This document shows, piece by piece, positions 36,913-45,171 of a DNA stretch of 49,540 nucleotides. The position numbers and the translations under genes were made by a program. How positions within the stretch are numbered: the first letter of the stretch is position 1; the number at the start of each line of letters is the position of its first letter. The notes beneath the pieces are model-generated. The model was not told the origin of the DNA. It saw only the letters and a list, made by a program, of their open reading frames with translations, and searched no databases. Location of the stretch: positions 1 to 49,540 of the forward strand of contig JAFGDW010000131.1 of assembly GCA_016931935.1 (NCBI GenBank). Direction: 5' to 3'. This DNA comes from Candidatus Zhuqueibacterota bacterium. GTDB taxonomy: Bacteria; Zhuqueibacterota; Zhuqueibacteria; Thermofontimicrobiales; Thiofontviventaceae.

Positions 36913-37086
36913 TTATTTATTACTAACTTTTTTGATATTTTTGGATGAGTGCTTCGAAATTTCATATATGGCCTTGGGGACCAGTTCTTCTTGATCATTA
37001 CTATTTTTGTCATTAAAAATTTCAATCCCAATTTGTGATAATTGACCTAAAATCGCATCACTGAATCCATTTAGTTCGAAAGCCAT
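36913..37086 (-). CDS. Hypothetical small protein, 57 residues
   Basis: Too short for many gene callers, but it has one of the best ribosome binding sites in the window, GAAGGAG five bases before the ATG. The protein starts MAFELNGFSDAILGQLSQIG and has an acidic middle (DKNSNDQEEL). It ends in a basic helix (KAIYEISKHSSKNIKKVSNK). It could be a small regulator or a secreted/processed peptide; no family is recognised. It begins 81 bases after the HATPase stop, within the MerR/prepilin-peptidase operon. Confidence 0.6.
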   Translation of the reverse strand: MAFELNGFSDAILGQLSQIGIEIFNDKNSNDQEELVPKAIYEISKHSSKNIKKVSNK

Positions 37087-37167
37087 GGTTGCTCCTTCTC
37101 ATTAACAAAATCATTGTCATCATATTCTTTACATTATTAATCATCATCTTCAATCCAACATCATTCT

Positions 37168-37626
37168 CTAATCTTGATTTGGAACAGTAAAAACAAACAT
37201 ATTACCACTTTTTGCATCGCATTCAACCCATATTTTCCCTCCATAATAATTTAACATACGTTTCACTATACTAAGCCCCATATCGGTTTGGGATTGTTTG
37301 TTTGCTAATAAAAATTGTCTGTCAAAGATCAAATCCTTCATTTCGGTCGGAATACCTTTTCCGTTGTTTCGTACCCACATTTCAAAATTGTTCGCTTTTG
37401 AATTGGCGCCGATTTCCACGTATCCTTTTTTGGAGACAAATTTCAGGGCGCTTTCAACGATCAGCACTAACAAAAAAATAATTAAATCTGCATTATGGTT
37501 CACATGGTCAAGCTGATGCGGCACACAATTTTGAAATTTTACATGCGTAAGGTTCGACCGATTTACAAACGATTGTATTACTTGATCAACTATCTGAAAA
37601 AGACTTCGTGATTCTTGCATTGGCAT
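37168..37626 (-). CDS. Orphan histidine-kinase-like ATPase domain (HATPase_c)
   Basis: A 152-residue protein consisting essentially of a GHKL ATPase domain; the dimerisation/phosphotransfer His helix is absent. The N box is LIVESALKF, with Ser59 where Asn is expected. The G1 box is VRNNGKGIP (Asn87 where Asp is usual), although some active kinases tolerate that change. The G2 region is TDMGLSIVKRML, and an F box IFDRQF is present. Nucleotide binding is therefore uncertain. It may be an anti-sigma-like or kinase-partner protein for the nearby regulators. It starts five bases after the prepilin peptidase stop. Confidence 0.82.
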   Translation of the reverse strand: MPMQESRSLFQIVDQVIQSFVNRSNLTHVKFQNCVPHQLDHVNHNADLIIFLLVLIVESALKFVSKKGYVEIGANSKANNFEMWVRNNGKGIPTEMKDLIFDRQFLLANKQSQTDMGLSIVKRMLNYYGGKIWVECDAKSGNMFVFTVPNQD

Positions 37627-37631
37627 TCTCC

Positions 37632-38399
37632 TCAGCTGAAGATGACGTATAGAATGTCGATCACTTTGTTGCCATATAGGATGTATGCAAATGCACCAAA
37701 TGAAAGGTAGGGACCGAATGGGAGATAGTGAATCTTAAAAACCTTTAGATATATACTCCCCACAATAGCTGCTGTTATTATCGCGATTCCCAGCGTAATG
37801 ACAACCCCCTGCACTCCAAGCAGGCTACCAATCAGCACTGCGTATTTTATATCGCCTCCCCCCATACTTTCCTTTCGAAATAGCAACTGACCGATCCACG
37901 CTATCAATAATAAAAAGCCGCCTCCAATGCCAGCACCTAAAATTAAATCTTCAAAAGGAGAAGTATGTATGCTGATTGCTAGCGTTGCACCTGCTACCCC
38001 CCCAAACAATAATACTCTATTTAAAATTAATTGATGTTCAAGGTCTATAAAAGATATGACAATGAATATGCAACATATGACAGCATAGTAAAAAAAATGA
38101 CATTGAAAGCCAAAGTTTATGTATAAAAGTAAAAATACAAGTCCGGTAAGTACTTCAACTAAAAAATATCGATTTGGTATTTTCCAATGACAATAGGCAC
38201 ATTGTCCTTTTAACAGGACATAGCTCAAAATGGGGATGTTGTGATAAACGCGAATCTGTTTACCACAATGCGGGCAATGCGAAGGAAGGGAAATAATTGA
38301 TTTTTTGACTGGGATACGCGTAATGCAAACATTTAAAAAACTTCCAAAGATAGCCCCAAAGCAAAAAACTAATCCATCAATCATTTCCCCTGTCGCCAA
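37632..38399 (-). CDS. Prepilin peptidase (A24 family)
   Basis: A polytopic membrane aspartyl protease of 255 residues that cleaves and N-methylates prepilins and pseudopilins. The N-terminal cytoplasmic loop has the zinc-binding four-Cys motif (CPHC...CAYC) of full-length bifunctional enzymes. The two catalytic aspartates are in SFIDLEHQ and in the GxGD motif (GGGDIKYAV). Seven or so membrane helices fit the family. Its start is three bases after the MerR-type gene's stop, so the two are translationally linked. Confidence 0.93.
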   Translation of the reverse strand: MATGEMIDGLVFCFGAIFGSFLNVCITRIPVKKSIISLPSHCPHCGKQIRVYHNIPILSYVLLKGQCAYCHWKIPNRYFLVEVLTGLVFLLLYINFGFQCHFFYYAVICCIFIVISFIDLEHQLILNRVLLFGGVAGATLAISIHTSPFEDLILGAGIGGGFLLLIAWIGQLLFRKESMGGGDIKYAVLIGSLLGVQGVVITLGIAIITAAIVGSIYLKVFKIHYLPFGPYLSFGAFAYILYGNKVIDILYVIFS

Positions 38400-38402
38400 C
38401 TC

Positions 38403-38645
38403 CTACTTGCCTCCGTCCCTCACTTTTTGGACTGCGCTCGTTAACGTAAAACCCTGATCCAGAAATCGTTTTACTTTTTTAAGCGTGTCGAAGTCTTCGT
38501 GCGAATACCGTTTAAATTCCCGAGAACCCAGGGTGATCAAGTTCGGTTTTACTATACCTTTCAATTCCCAATAGTATAGTTGCCTCAAACTAATGTCTAA
38601 CTTTCTCGTCACCTCTGAACTACTATAATACTTCTCATCCATCAT
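38403..38645 (-). CDS. MerR-type HTH transcriptional regulator, short
   Basis: An 80-residue protein that is almost only a winged HTH of the MerR type. YYSSSEVTRKLDISLRQLYYWELKGIVKP supplies the HTH and the YYWE-type wing entry, and REFKRYSHEDFDTLKKVKRFLDQGF follows. The effector-binding part of full-length MerR proteins is absent. ATG ATG at the start leaves one residue of uncertainty. It heads the cluster with the prepilin peptidase, about 220 bases downstream of a sigma54 promoter, and probably regulates the unit or a partner promoter. Confidence 0.83.
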   Translation of the reverse strand: MMDEKYYSSSEVTRKLDISLRQLYYWELKGIVKPNLITLGSREFKRYSHEDFDTLKKVKRFLDQGFTLTSAVQKVRDGGK

Positions 38646-38876
38646 CGTATCGCATCCTCTTTTTACATTATCTCATATACTATTATCTATCCCTTACATC
38701 CTTCATCAAACATTATCGGAGCCTAATCATTAAATCTTGAGATGATTTTTTGACATTTTAGTTCAAGGCAACTATTTCTTGGGATGCTATATTTCAAAAG
38801 AACTTAGAAATTAAAACGGTTATTCATTGATAAAAAAGATATTATTGAGAATACGCTTGCTCACAACGATTCTTCA

Positions 38877-38892
38877 CGCAACAAGCATGCCA
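38877..38892 (-). promoter_or_regulatory. Sigma54 (-24/-12) promoter of the MerR/prepilin-peptidase operon
   Basis: On the minus strand TGGCATG-CTTG-TTGCG has GG and GC exactly 10 bases apart and matches TGGCACG-N4-TTGCW at nearly all conserved positions. Transcription would start near 38866 and give a leader of about 220 bases before the MerR-type gene. It is the only such site I saw in the 38646-39139 gap, which otherwise has no gene. Confidence 0.75.
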
Positions 38893-38901
38893 CTTAAAAA
38901 T

Positions 38902-38944
38902 AAAAAAATAGCCAACTGGCTTGGGTAGCTAGTTGGCTATTTTT
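38902..38944 (-). terminator. Intrinsic terminator of the smc-GWxTD unit
   Basis: Perfect 14-bp arms AAAAATAGCCAACT / AGTTGGCTATTTTT (38904-38917 and 38931-38944) enclose a 13-base loop. On the minus strand the right-hand side continues as a T-run. It sits about 195 bases after the GWxTD stop, immediately before the sigma54 promoter, and could also terminate transcription on the plus strand. Confidence 0.8.
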
Positions 38945-39139
38945 AAAACGGTTAGCTGATTAATTAATGCTAATAAACAATGCGTCAACTCTGTAATATT
39001 AAATTCATGTTTTGATCGTAGACAGTTTTTCGGCAGTACATAATATTTAAGTGCCTTTTATGCTATAAATTAAAGAGTTTAGGCAAGTGTTGAAAAAAAC
39101 TACAATAATTTTACCCGAATGAAGTCGTTTTCAACATCT

Positions 39140-40567
39140 TTATTGATTTGGATCAATCCAGCGAGTCCAGTCTTCATCATATAATTCACCGCGTGCTGTT
39201 GAATGAACAAGCTCGTATTCACCCCATTGACGACGATCTACGAACACAAAAATTACGCCGCCCTGAACTGAATAATAATGCCATGTACGATACGCTTTAT
39301 TTTCAGTACTTGACGGGAAGCGTTCAATTTCATCCGGAACGCCATAAATAAGCAATATCCGACCTTCATCAACTTTCCAGCCTTTTTTGAAGCTCGATCC
39401 AAATTCTTTTTCTGCCGTATGAACGCGGCGGATATAATCATCACGGTACTCATTACGGGGTGTGTTTGGGGCTTCATCGCGTTTTGCCCAGAATTGAACC
39501 ATGAAATCACGTTTACCGCTAATATCCAGATTTTTGAAAATCTTCTTTTCCTCACGGGTGGCAATATATGTGCACGCGTCAAATTCGCTGTCTATTTCCG
39601 GCTCGCTCATGACTTGATAAACGCCCTCAACCATTTGTTTGCGCTGATTCGATACAGTAGTTGCACTCATACTGTCGGATGGCGTTTGCTCATAGTCGCC
39701 TGCTCGATAAACAAAAAATTTGGTGGTTTTGCTGATTGTCGTATCAGCATACAAATCGTGAACATCAAGTTGCAGGAAATACGTCCCGGATAATAAAGTT
39801 ATGATATTGACTCCACCGATTTCCACGGCTGAATTTCCAGGCTTATTTTTTATTCGCGCCGGGAAATTTCGTACTGGTTCATTATTACTGTTTAGAATTG
39901 TGTATTTTACTTCATATTGAGTAGTGTCTGGTTCATCCGGTTGCTGGATATTGTACAATTCGAAATAAAACATCAATATCGGTAATCCGATACCGTACAA
40001 ATGCTCGGTATTCGGAATGACCTGGTAACCATTTTTAAAATACTGATTTTTTGATTCTGCGCGTTTTATATCGGAAGCCAATTGCAACTCACTCATACAA
40101 AAGTCCGATGATTCAAAGGATGGTACATCAAGTTTTATCTTGTTTTCAACACTTTTTTCGGAGGCAACATCCATAAATTTTATGTGCATGTCATAAAGGC
40201 CAGGTTTTACATGAACATAATTAACTGTGAAGAGCTTTTGATTTGCATGCTGTTGAGCCAGGCTGTCGATAACATTTGAATTACGCCAGACTTTTTCGGT
40301 GATTAACGAATCGTTTTGATATAGCTGGATTTCACTCTGAAATTCACATTTAAAACGGTCACCATCTGGCTGGTAAAGTAAACTTCGCGTATAAACGGAA
40401 AAATAAAGCTCAACGTACGTATAATTTTCTGCCCCGCGAAAACTGACATAATCAAATCCAACCTCCAGACCTTTTGATGCATCATCAGCTTTTTCCTCTG
40501 CGAAAACAATTGTTGATAAAAGTATACTTAACACAATTAACAATATACAATGAACAACTTTCCTCAT
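39140..40567 (-). CDS. GWxTD domain-containing exported protein
   Basis: A 475-residue protein with a signal peptide (CILLIVLSILLSTIVFAEE). The N-terminal ~300 residues are beta-rich. The C-terminal part carries the GWxTD domain: KRDFMVQFWAKRD, EYRDDYIRRV and GWKVDEGRILLIYGVPDEI, where the domain's usual Thr is Val, then RTWHYYS. The domain is abundant in FCB-group and Acidobacteria genomes; its function is unknown. It is placed 24 bases after the smc stop, in the same operon. Confidence 0.9.
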   Translation of the reverse strand: MRKVVHCILLIVLSILLSTIVFAEEKADDASKGLEVGFDYVSFRGAENYTYVELYFSVYTRSLLYQPDGDRFKCEFQSEIQLYQNDSLITEKVWRNSNVIDSLAQQHANQKLFTVNYVHVKPGLYDMHIKFMDVASEKSVENKIKLDVPSFESSDFCMSELQLASDIKRAESKNQYFKNGYQVIPNTEHLYGIGLPILMFYFELYNIQQPDEPDTTQYEVKYTILNSNNEPVRNFPARIKNKPGNSAVEIGGVNIITLLSGTYFLQLDVHDLYADTTISKTTKFFVYRAGDYEQTPSDSMSATTVSNQRKQMVEGVYQVMSEPEIDSEFDACTYIATREEKKIFKNLDISGKRDFMVQFWAKRDEAPNTPRNEYRDDYIRRVHTAEKEFGSSFKKGWKVDEGRILLIYGVPDEIERFPSSTENKAYRTWHYYSVQGGVIFVFVDRRQWGEYELVHSTARGELYDEDWTRWIDPNQ

Positions 40568-40591
40568 TTCCTCTCTCCTTATATTAATGAG

Positions 40592-43500
40592 TTATTCCAT
40601 TTTCACCGAAACAACTTTGGATACACCGGGTGTTTCCATCGTGATCCCATACAGCGACTTGGCGGCTTTCATGGTTAACTTGTTATGCGTAACGATCAGA
40701 AACTGAGTGTGCTGGGAAAAATCGTCCAGGCTAGCTGTGAATCGCTGGATATTTCGGTCATCGAGTGGTGCATCAACTTCGTCCAGAATACAAAATGGGC
40801 TGGGTTTGACCAGATAGATTGCAAATAGCAGGGATATGGCAGTTAATGCTTTTTCTCCGCCGGAAAGCAATGTTAGCGCCGTTGGTCGTTTGCTTTTCGG
40901 ATTCGCCATAATTTCGATATTTCCTTCCAACGGATCATCGCCTTCGGTCAGGATCAGGTTGGCTTCACCATCGGGGAAATATTTATTGAATACATTTGTA
41001 AAATTGGTTCGGATCTGGCTAAACACATCCTGAAATTTATCCTGAGCGGTGTGATTTATCTGGGCAATCGTTTCGGTTAGATTTTGCTTCGCTTCGATCA
41101 GGTCTGTCTGTTGTGATTTCAGAAAATCAAATCGTTCTTTTTCACTATCATATTCTTTTAATGCCAACAAATTAACTGGGCCGAGATTTTTGAGACGATC
41201 CTTTATTTGCTCTATTTCATCTTCATCGGTCGATACATTATATTCAGGATCGAATTCGGCTCGTTTCAAATCAACACTATATTCCTCGCCAATACGTCGG
41301 AACAGGTTATCCGCTTGCATTTTTAATTCCGCGATTCGTAGTTCCATAGCATGAATCGATTCCGAAAATGTTTCCCGTTCCCGTCGAAGCTCACGAACAA
41401 TACGTTCGCGTTGTTCACTTTCTTCCTTCAATTTGGCTTGCTGCTCTTCGTGGCCCTGAACATCGGTTTCGCATGTCTCGCGTTTACTATAGTCTTCAAC
41501 CAAACTTTCTGTCAGGGATTCGATCCGATCGCTCAATTGTTCATGGTGGCGCTCATTATCGTTTATATCAGCATATTTCCGCTTAATACTATCATTGCTG
41601 TCCGTTATGAACCTTTGTCCGCGTTCTATTTCTGCTTTGGCGTTCGTCACTGTATTTTTTTTCTGAACAAAATCGAGCTGAAGCTGATGCACAAGCTGCG
41701 CAGCTTCGTCGCGTTTTGTGTTTAATACTTCTAACTCATTATTCAGGGTCGCGATATCCCCGTCAGCCGATGAGCGTTGTTCCTGAATATCTGTTAATTC
41801 CTGATGTGCCTTTTCGATTTTTATGTTTGCTTCAGCGATCTGACGTTCCAAATCATGTTTTTCTGTTTGAATTGTTTTCTGACGTTCATGTGCTTGTTCA
41901 ATTTGATAATTTACCTGGTTAATATTCATTGTTACCGTACCAAATTCCTTTTGGATGCCCGCCAACTCAGCTTTAAGACTACTAATTCGTTCGGTTGTGG
42001 ATAGAAGTTGTTGTTCAAGGTCAGCACGATTTTTTTCATGACTGGCAATATCGTCGTGTGTTTGCTTTAAATTGCTATGCAATTTGTTGAGTTGATCGCG
42101 TCGACCGATTAAACCGGAGTCATCTTTTGATTTCTGCCCGCCTTTTATTCCGCCCCAGTGGGTAATCATCTCTCCGCTGAGGGAAACAACGGTTGCGTTT
42201 ATTCCGCCATTGTTTTGATACGGTGCGATATCCTTGACGATTAAACAATCCCCCAATAATGATTTGACGACTGAACGATACAATTCGTCGCACTGAATAA
42301 TTTCATCAGCCCAGCCAATTACATTGGCATCGGTTGGGACATTGGGCTTGTCACTGCTCTTTACAGTAATCCGTTTTAATGGGGCGAATGTGACGACGCC
42401 TTTTTGTGCAGCAGCCAGTTCACGAATTTCCAGAAATGCCTGTTCATCGGATTCGACGATGAGGTAGGTGGCAGCTTCCCCCAGAACAGCTTCTACAGCC
42501 CGGCGATAATCCGGGGGGACAGAAAGTACATCCGCAAGAGTGCCGGCATATCCCTTGTTTTGCAACATGATATGTTTAACGCCCTCGGGATAATCGTCGT
42601 AACTCTCCAATAGTTTTTTAATGATGCCGATACGCTGCTCCAACGACTGGATGTTGTTTCTATCGTTGGCGATGGCTTCTTTTGTCGTTTCAATTGCAGT
42701 TTTAATATCGGTGGATTTTTGTTCGGTATTTTCGAATTCGGTGTTCATGTCTGCCAATTGTTGCTGAATCGCCTGCTCTTTCTGGCGTTTTTCTGCCAGC
42801 TCTTCTTCATGTCGGGCGATCCGTTGCTGAATCGCTGATTCTTCAGCTGAGATTTCCTGGATACGACCATTCAAAAACGTTAGAGAGGCTTTTAAATGTT
42901 CAATGTTTCCCTGGTAGCCGGAAATTTGTTCGAGAAACTGGCGCATTGCAGCTGCCGACCGTTTTCCCTGTTCCTGTTTGTCTTTAAATTCGGCTTCGAT
43001 TTTTTCGAGCTGCGTCTTTTCTGCCTGATAACGTGCCTCGCCTTCGGTCAGTTCCTTTTCAAGCGTGGCTAATGATTCTGTCCGGGATTTTACATTTTTC
43101 GTTTCTTCCAGAACGCGCTGTTGAAGTTGTCGAATATCTTCTTCGATACGGTGATTTCTTTCTTCAAGCGATTTCACCCGTTCCCGGCTGATAAGAATTT
43201 CTTCTTCTTTTTTACGAATTGCGCTGTTGATGTCATTTAAATTTAGCTGCGCTGTGCGTAGTTCCTGTTCAACTTCAATTAATTGCGTTCGCAGCGCTTC
43301 CAGTTCGGCTTCTTTAAAAGATACCTGCGCCGTGCTGGTTTCGCGTTCGCGTTGTTTTTCTTCTAATTGTTGCCGAAGCGGATCGAGTTCTTCGTAAATT
43401 TTGCTGTACTTGTAAGTCGATGCCCGGACTTCAACTTCCTGCAATGACGCGGTCAGTTCCTGATACCGCTGGGCACGCCGCACTTGCCGGCGTAACGAAT

Positions 43501-44107
43501 TGACTTTATTTTCTACTTCACTTAATATATCTTCCACGCGAATTAGATCGGCCTCGGTCGATTCCAGCTTACGAGCGGAAATCCGTCGACGCTGTTTATA
43601 TTTGGAGATTCCGGCAGCTTCTTCAAAGATACGTCGGCGTTCTTCCGGCTTGCCGTTCAGGATTTGCTCGACCATGCTTAATTCGATCACCGAATAGGCA
43701 TCGGCCGCCATGCCGGTGTCCATCAACAAATCATTGATATCTTTTAAACGACAAACCTGATTGTTGAGCAAGTACTGACTTTCCCCGGAACGGAACAAGC
43801 GTCGAGTAATCACAACTTCAGTGTATTCGACAGGCAGAACGTTTCGTGTATTTTTTATAACAAGCGAAACTTCAGCCATACCAAGCGGTTTCATTTCTTT
43901 GGTGCCGTTGAAAATGACATTTTCCATGCGGTCACTTCTGAGCGTTCCCGCGCGTTGTTCACCCAGTACCCAGCGAATTGCATCCACCACATTACTTTTG
44001 CCGCATCCGTTTGGACCAACAATACTCGTCATACCTCCGGCAAAGGATAAAGTCGTCTTTCTTGCAAACGATTTAAATCCATATATTTTTAACTTGTCGA
44101 GATACAT
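40592..44107 (-). CDS. smc: SMC chromosome-segregation ATPase
   Basis: A 1171-residue chromosome condensation ATPase. The N-terminal nucleotide-binding half has Walker A GPNGCGKSNVVDAIRW. A first coiled coil leads to the hinge near residues 510-640 (PEGVKHIMLQN...SLSGEMITHWGG). A second long coiled coil follows, then the C-terminal half with LSGGEKALTAISLLFA and Walker B FCILDEVDAPLDD. Length and order match full bacterial Smc. A consensus promoter lies upstream. scpA and scpB are not adjacent. Confidence 0.97.
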   Translation of the reverse strand: MYLDKLKIYGFKSFARKTTLSFAGGMTSIVGPNGCGKSNVVDAIRWVLGEQRAGTLRSDRMENVIFNGTKEMKPLGMAEVSLVIKNTRNVLPVEYTEVVITRRLFRSGESQYLLNNQVCRLKDINDLLMDTGMAADAYSVIELSMVEQILNGKPEERRRIFEEAAGISKYKQRRRISARKLESTEADLIRVEDILSEVENKVNSLRRQVRRAQRYQELTASLQEVEVRASTYKYSKIYEELDPLRQQLEEKQRERETSTAQVSFKEAELEALRTQLIEVEQELRTAQLNLNDINSAIRKKEEEILISRERVKSLEERNHRIEEDIRQLQQRVLEETKNVKSRTESLATLEKELTEGEARYQAEKTQLEKIEAEFKDKQEQGKRSAAAMRQFLEQISGYQGNIEHLKASLTFLNGRIQEISAEESAIQQRIARHEEELAEKRQKEQAIQQQLADMNTEFENTEQKSTDIKTAIETTKEAIANDRNNIQSLEQRIGIIKKLLESYDDYPEGVKHIMLQNKGYAGTLADVLSVPPDYRRAVEAVLGEAATYLIVESDEQAFLEIRELAAAQKGVVTFAPLKRITVKSSDKPNVPTDANVIGWADEIIQCDELYRSVVKSLLGDCLIVKDIAPYQNNGGINATVVSLSGEMITHWGGIKGGQKSKDDSGLIGRRDQLNKLHSNLKQTHDDIASHEKNRADLEQQLLSTTERISSLKAELAGIQKEFGTVTMNINQVNYQIEQAHERQKTIQTEKHDLERQIAEANIKIEKAHQELTDIQEQRSSADGDIATLNNELEVLNTKRDEAAQLVHQLQLDFVQKKNTVTNAKAEIERGQRFITDSNDSIKRKYADINDNERHHEQLSDRIESLTESLVEDYSKRETCETDVQGHEEQQAKLKEESEQRERIVRELRRERETFSESIHAMELRIAELKMQADNLFRRIGEEYSVDLKRAEFDPEYNVSTDEDEIEQIKDRLKNLGPVNLLALKEYDSEKERFDFLKSQQTDLIEAKQNLTETIAQINHTAQDKFQDVFSQIRTNFTNVFNKYFPDGEANLILTEGDDPLEGNIEIMANPKSKRPTALTLLSGGEKALTAISLLFAIYLVKPSPFCILDEVDAPLDDRNIQRFTASLDDFSQHTQFLIVTHNKLTMKAAKSLYGITMETPGVSKVVSVKME

Positions 44108-44153
44108 ATAGCGTATATTTCCCTTTTGTAATTACCTGATTTTATATCCTGGT

Positions 44154-44182
44154 AAGATAGCGATTTTTTTTAAAATTGTCAA
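44154..44182 (-). promoter_or_regulatory. Vegetative promoter of smc
   Basis: On the minus strand a perfect TTGACA (44182-44177) is followed after 17 bases by TATCTT (44159-44154). The leader would be about 40 bases. Confidence 0.6.
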
Positions 44183-44340
44183 TTATAAAATCGAAACGTC
44201 CGTGAGCATGATGGGGAAAATAGTTGTGATGAGGAACGTGTATTTTATATTGAGGTCACGAGGATTTTGTTCCATGCGAGCTCAGCATCTACTTGCTGGT
44301 GCATGAGATAATTTTTTGATCTGTTTATTTAAAAATTCAT

Positions 44341-44372
44341 TTGACAATTAATGTATATTTTAGTAATATACA
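44341..44372 (+). promoter_or_regulatory. brnT promoter with overlapping palindromic operator, leaderless start
   Basis: A perfect TTGACA (44341-44346) and TAATAT (44364-44369) are 17 bases apart. An 8-bp perfect inverted repeat, TGTATATT-N5-AATATACA (44352-44359 and 44365-44372), overlaps the -10 box and is the obvious operator for the antitoxin. The predicted start point is at or next to the brnT ATG (44376), leaving no room for a Shine-Dalgarno. Confidence 0.75.
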
Positions 44373-44375
44373 ATT

Positions 44376-44696
44376 ATGAATACTGAATTGCTTTTGAATT
44401 GTACCGGTTTTGAATGGGACAGCGGGAATGCCGAGAAAAACTGGATCAATCATAAGGTTACCAGGAATGAGTCGGAACAAATATTTTTCAATGAGCCATT
44501 AATTGTCGCGACTGATATTAAACACTCCCAAGATGAAAACAGATGGTATGTACTGGGAAGAACCGATACCGACCGTTTGTTATTTATTGTTTTTACCATT
44601 AGAAATGAACTGATACGGATTATATCAGCACGAGATATGAATAAGAAAGAACGAGATAAATATTATGAGCAAATTAAAAAAGATACCAAAATTTAA
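44376..44696 (+). CDS. brnT: BrnT-like toxin, RelE-fold RNase
   Basis: A 106-residue type II toxin. It opens with FEWDSGNAEKNWINHKVTRNESEQIF, the BrnT/DUF497 N-terminus, and continues through the GRTDTDRLLFIVFT strand to the typical IRIISARDMNKKERDKYYEQ. BrnT is a ribosome-independent mRNA endonuclease with a RelE-like fold. The gene overlaps brnA by 32 bases, and the promoter gives a leaderless start. Confidence 0.93.
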   Translation: MNTELLLNCTGFEWDSGNAEKNWINHKVTRNESEQIFFNEPLIVATDIKHSQDENRWYVLGRTDTDRLLFIVFTIRNELIRIISARDMNKKERDKYYEQIKKDTKI

Positions 44697-44943
44697 AGAC
44701 GAAACTGACGAGCGAGAATTTTGGGCGAATGCTGACTCGACAGAGTATATCGATTGGGGTAAATCTGAGAAAGTTGTTTTTTCTAAATTAAAGCCTTCGA
44801 CAAAAACAATATCGCTTCGCTTGCCTGAATTCATCCTTGATGAGATTAAAATGATTGCCAATAAACGTGATGTTCCGTACCAATCTCTCATTAAAATTTT
44901 TTTAAAAGAACGAATTGATCAGGAATTAAAACAGGTTGGCTGA
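44665..44943 (+). CDS. brnA: BrnA/CopG-type antitoxin
   Basis: A 92-residue antitoxin. The N-terminal half (MSKLKKIPKFKDETDEREFW, DSTEYIDWG) and LKPSTKTISLRLPEFILDEIK belong to the BrnA/CopG-like family, with a ribbon-helix-helix DNA-binding segment near the C-terminus. Such proteins neutralise BrnT and, with it, repress the operon. The 32-base overlap with brnT indicates translational coupling. Its likely operator is at 44352-44372. Confidence 0.9.
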   Translation: MSKLKKIPKFKDETDEREFWANADSTEYIDWGKSEKVVFSKLKPSTKTISLRLPEFILDEIKMIANKRDVPYQSLIKIFLKERIDQELKQVG

Positions 44944-44980
44944 ATTCTAAATGAACTATCCGAAAACCCAAACAATTTTA

Positions 44981-45122
44981 CCGTTGCCTGAGCCAGCCTT
45001 TGACGTGATCAGCCGACGATATTATCTTCCGTGAGATTTAACCGTCGGCTGAGCTTGTCGAAGTCGACATTTACACGGTCGTTGCCTTAATCCCGCATAA
45101 AAGCTGCGGGATCAGGCAACGG
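44981..45122. repeat. Compound palindromic element after brnTA
   Basis: Outer inverted repeats CCGTTGCCT (44981-44989) and AGGCAACGG (45114-45122) enclose two more structures. One is TCAGCCGACG/CGTCGGCTGA at 45009-45018 and 45043-45052. The other is an imperfect hairpin GTTGCCT-TAA-TCCCGCA ... TGCGGGA-TC-AGGCAAC at 45081-45120. A GAGCTTGTCGAAG word, common in dispersed intergenic repeats, lies at 45051-45063. No gene was found here. Confidence 0.6.
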
Positions 45123-45171
45123 ACAAGATTAACCGTATGGATTTTCGGATCGACAGTTATTCAGGTACTAA

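Noticed and set aside
36740-36994. Plus-strand 84-codon frame across the 36.8 kb hairpin, with AAAGGAGGT inside it
   Set aside because: It crosses the hairpin and two minus-strand genes. The Shine-Dalgarno-like word lies inside the frame with no suitable start at the right distance, so it is more likely an anti-Shine-Dalgarno word on the minus-strand transcript.
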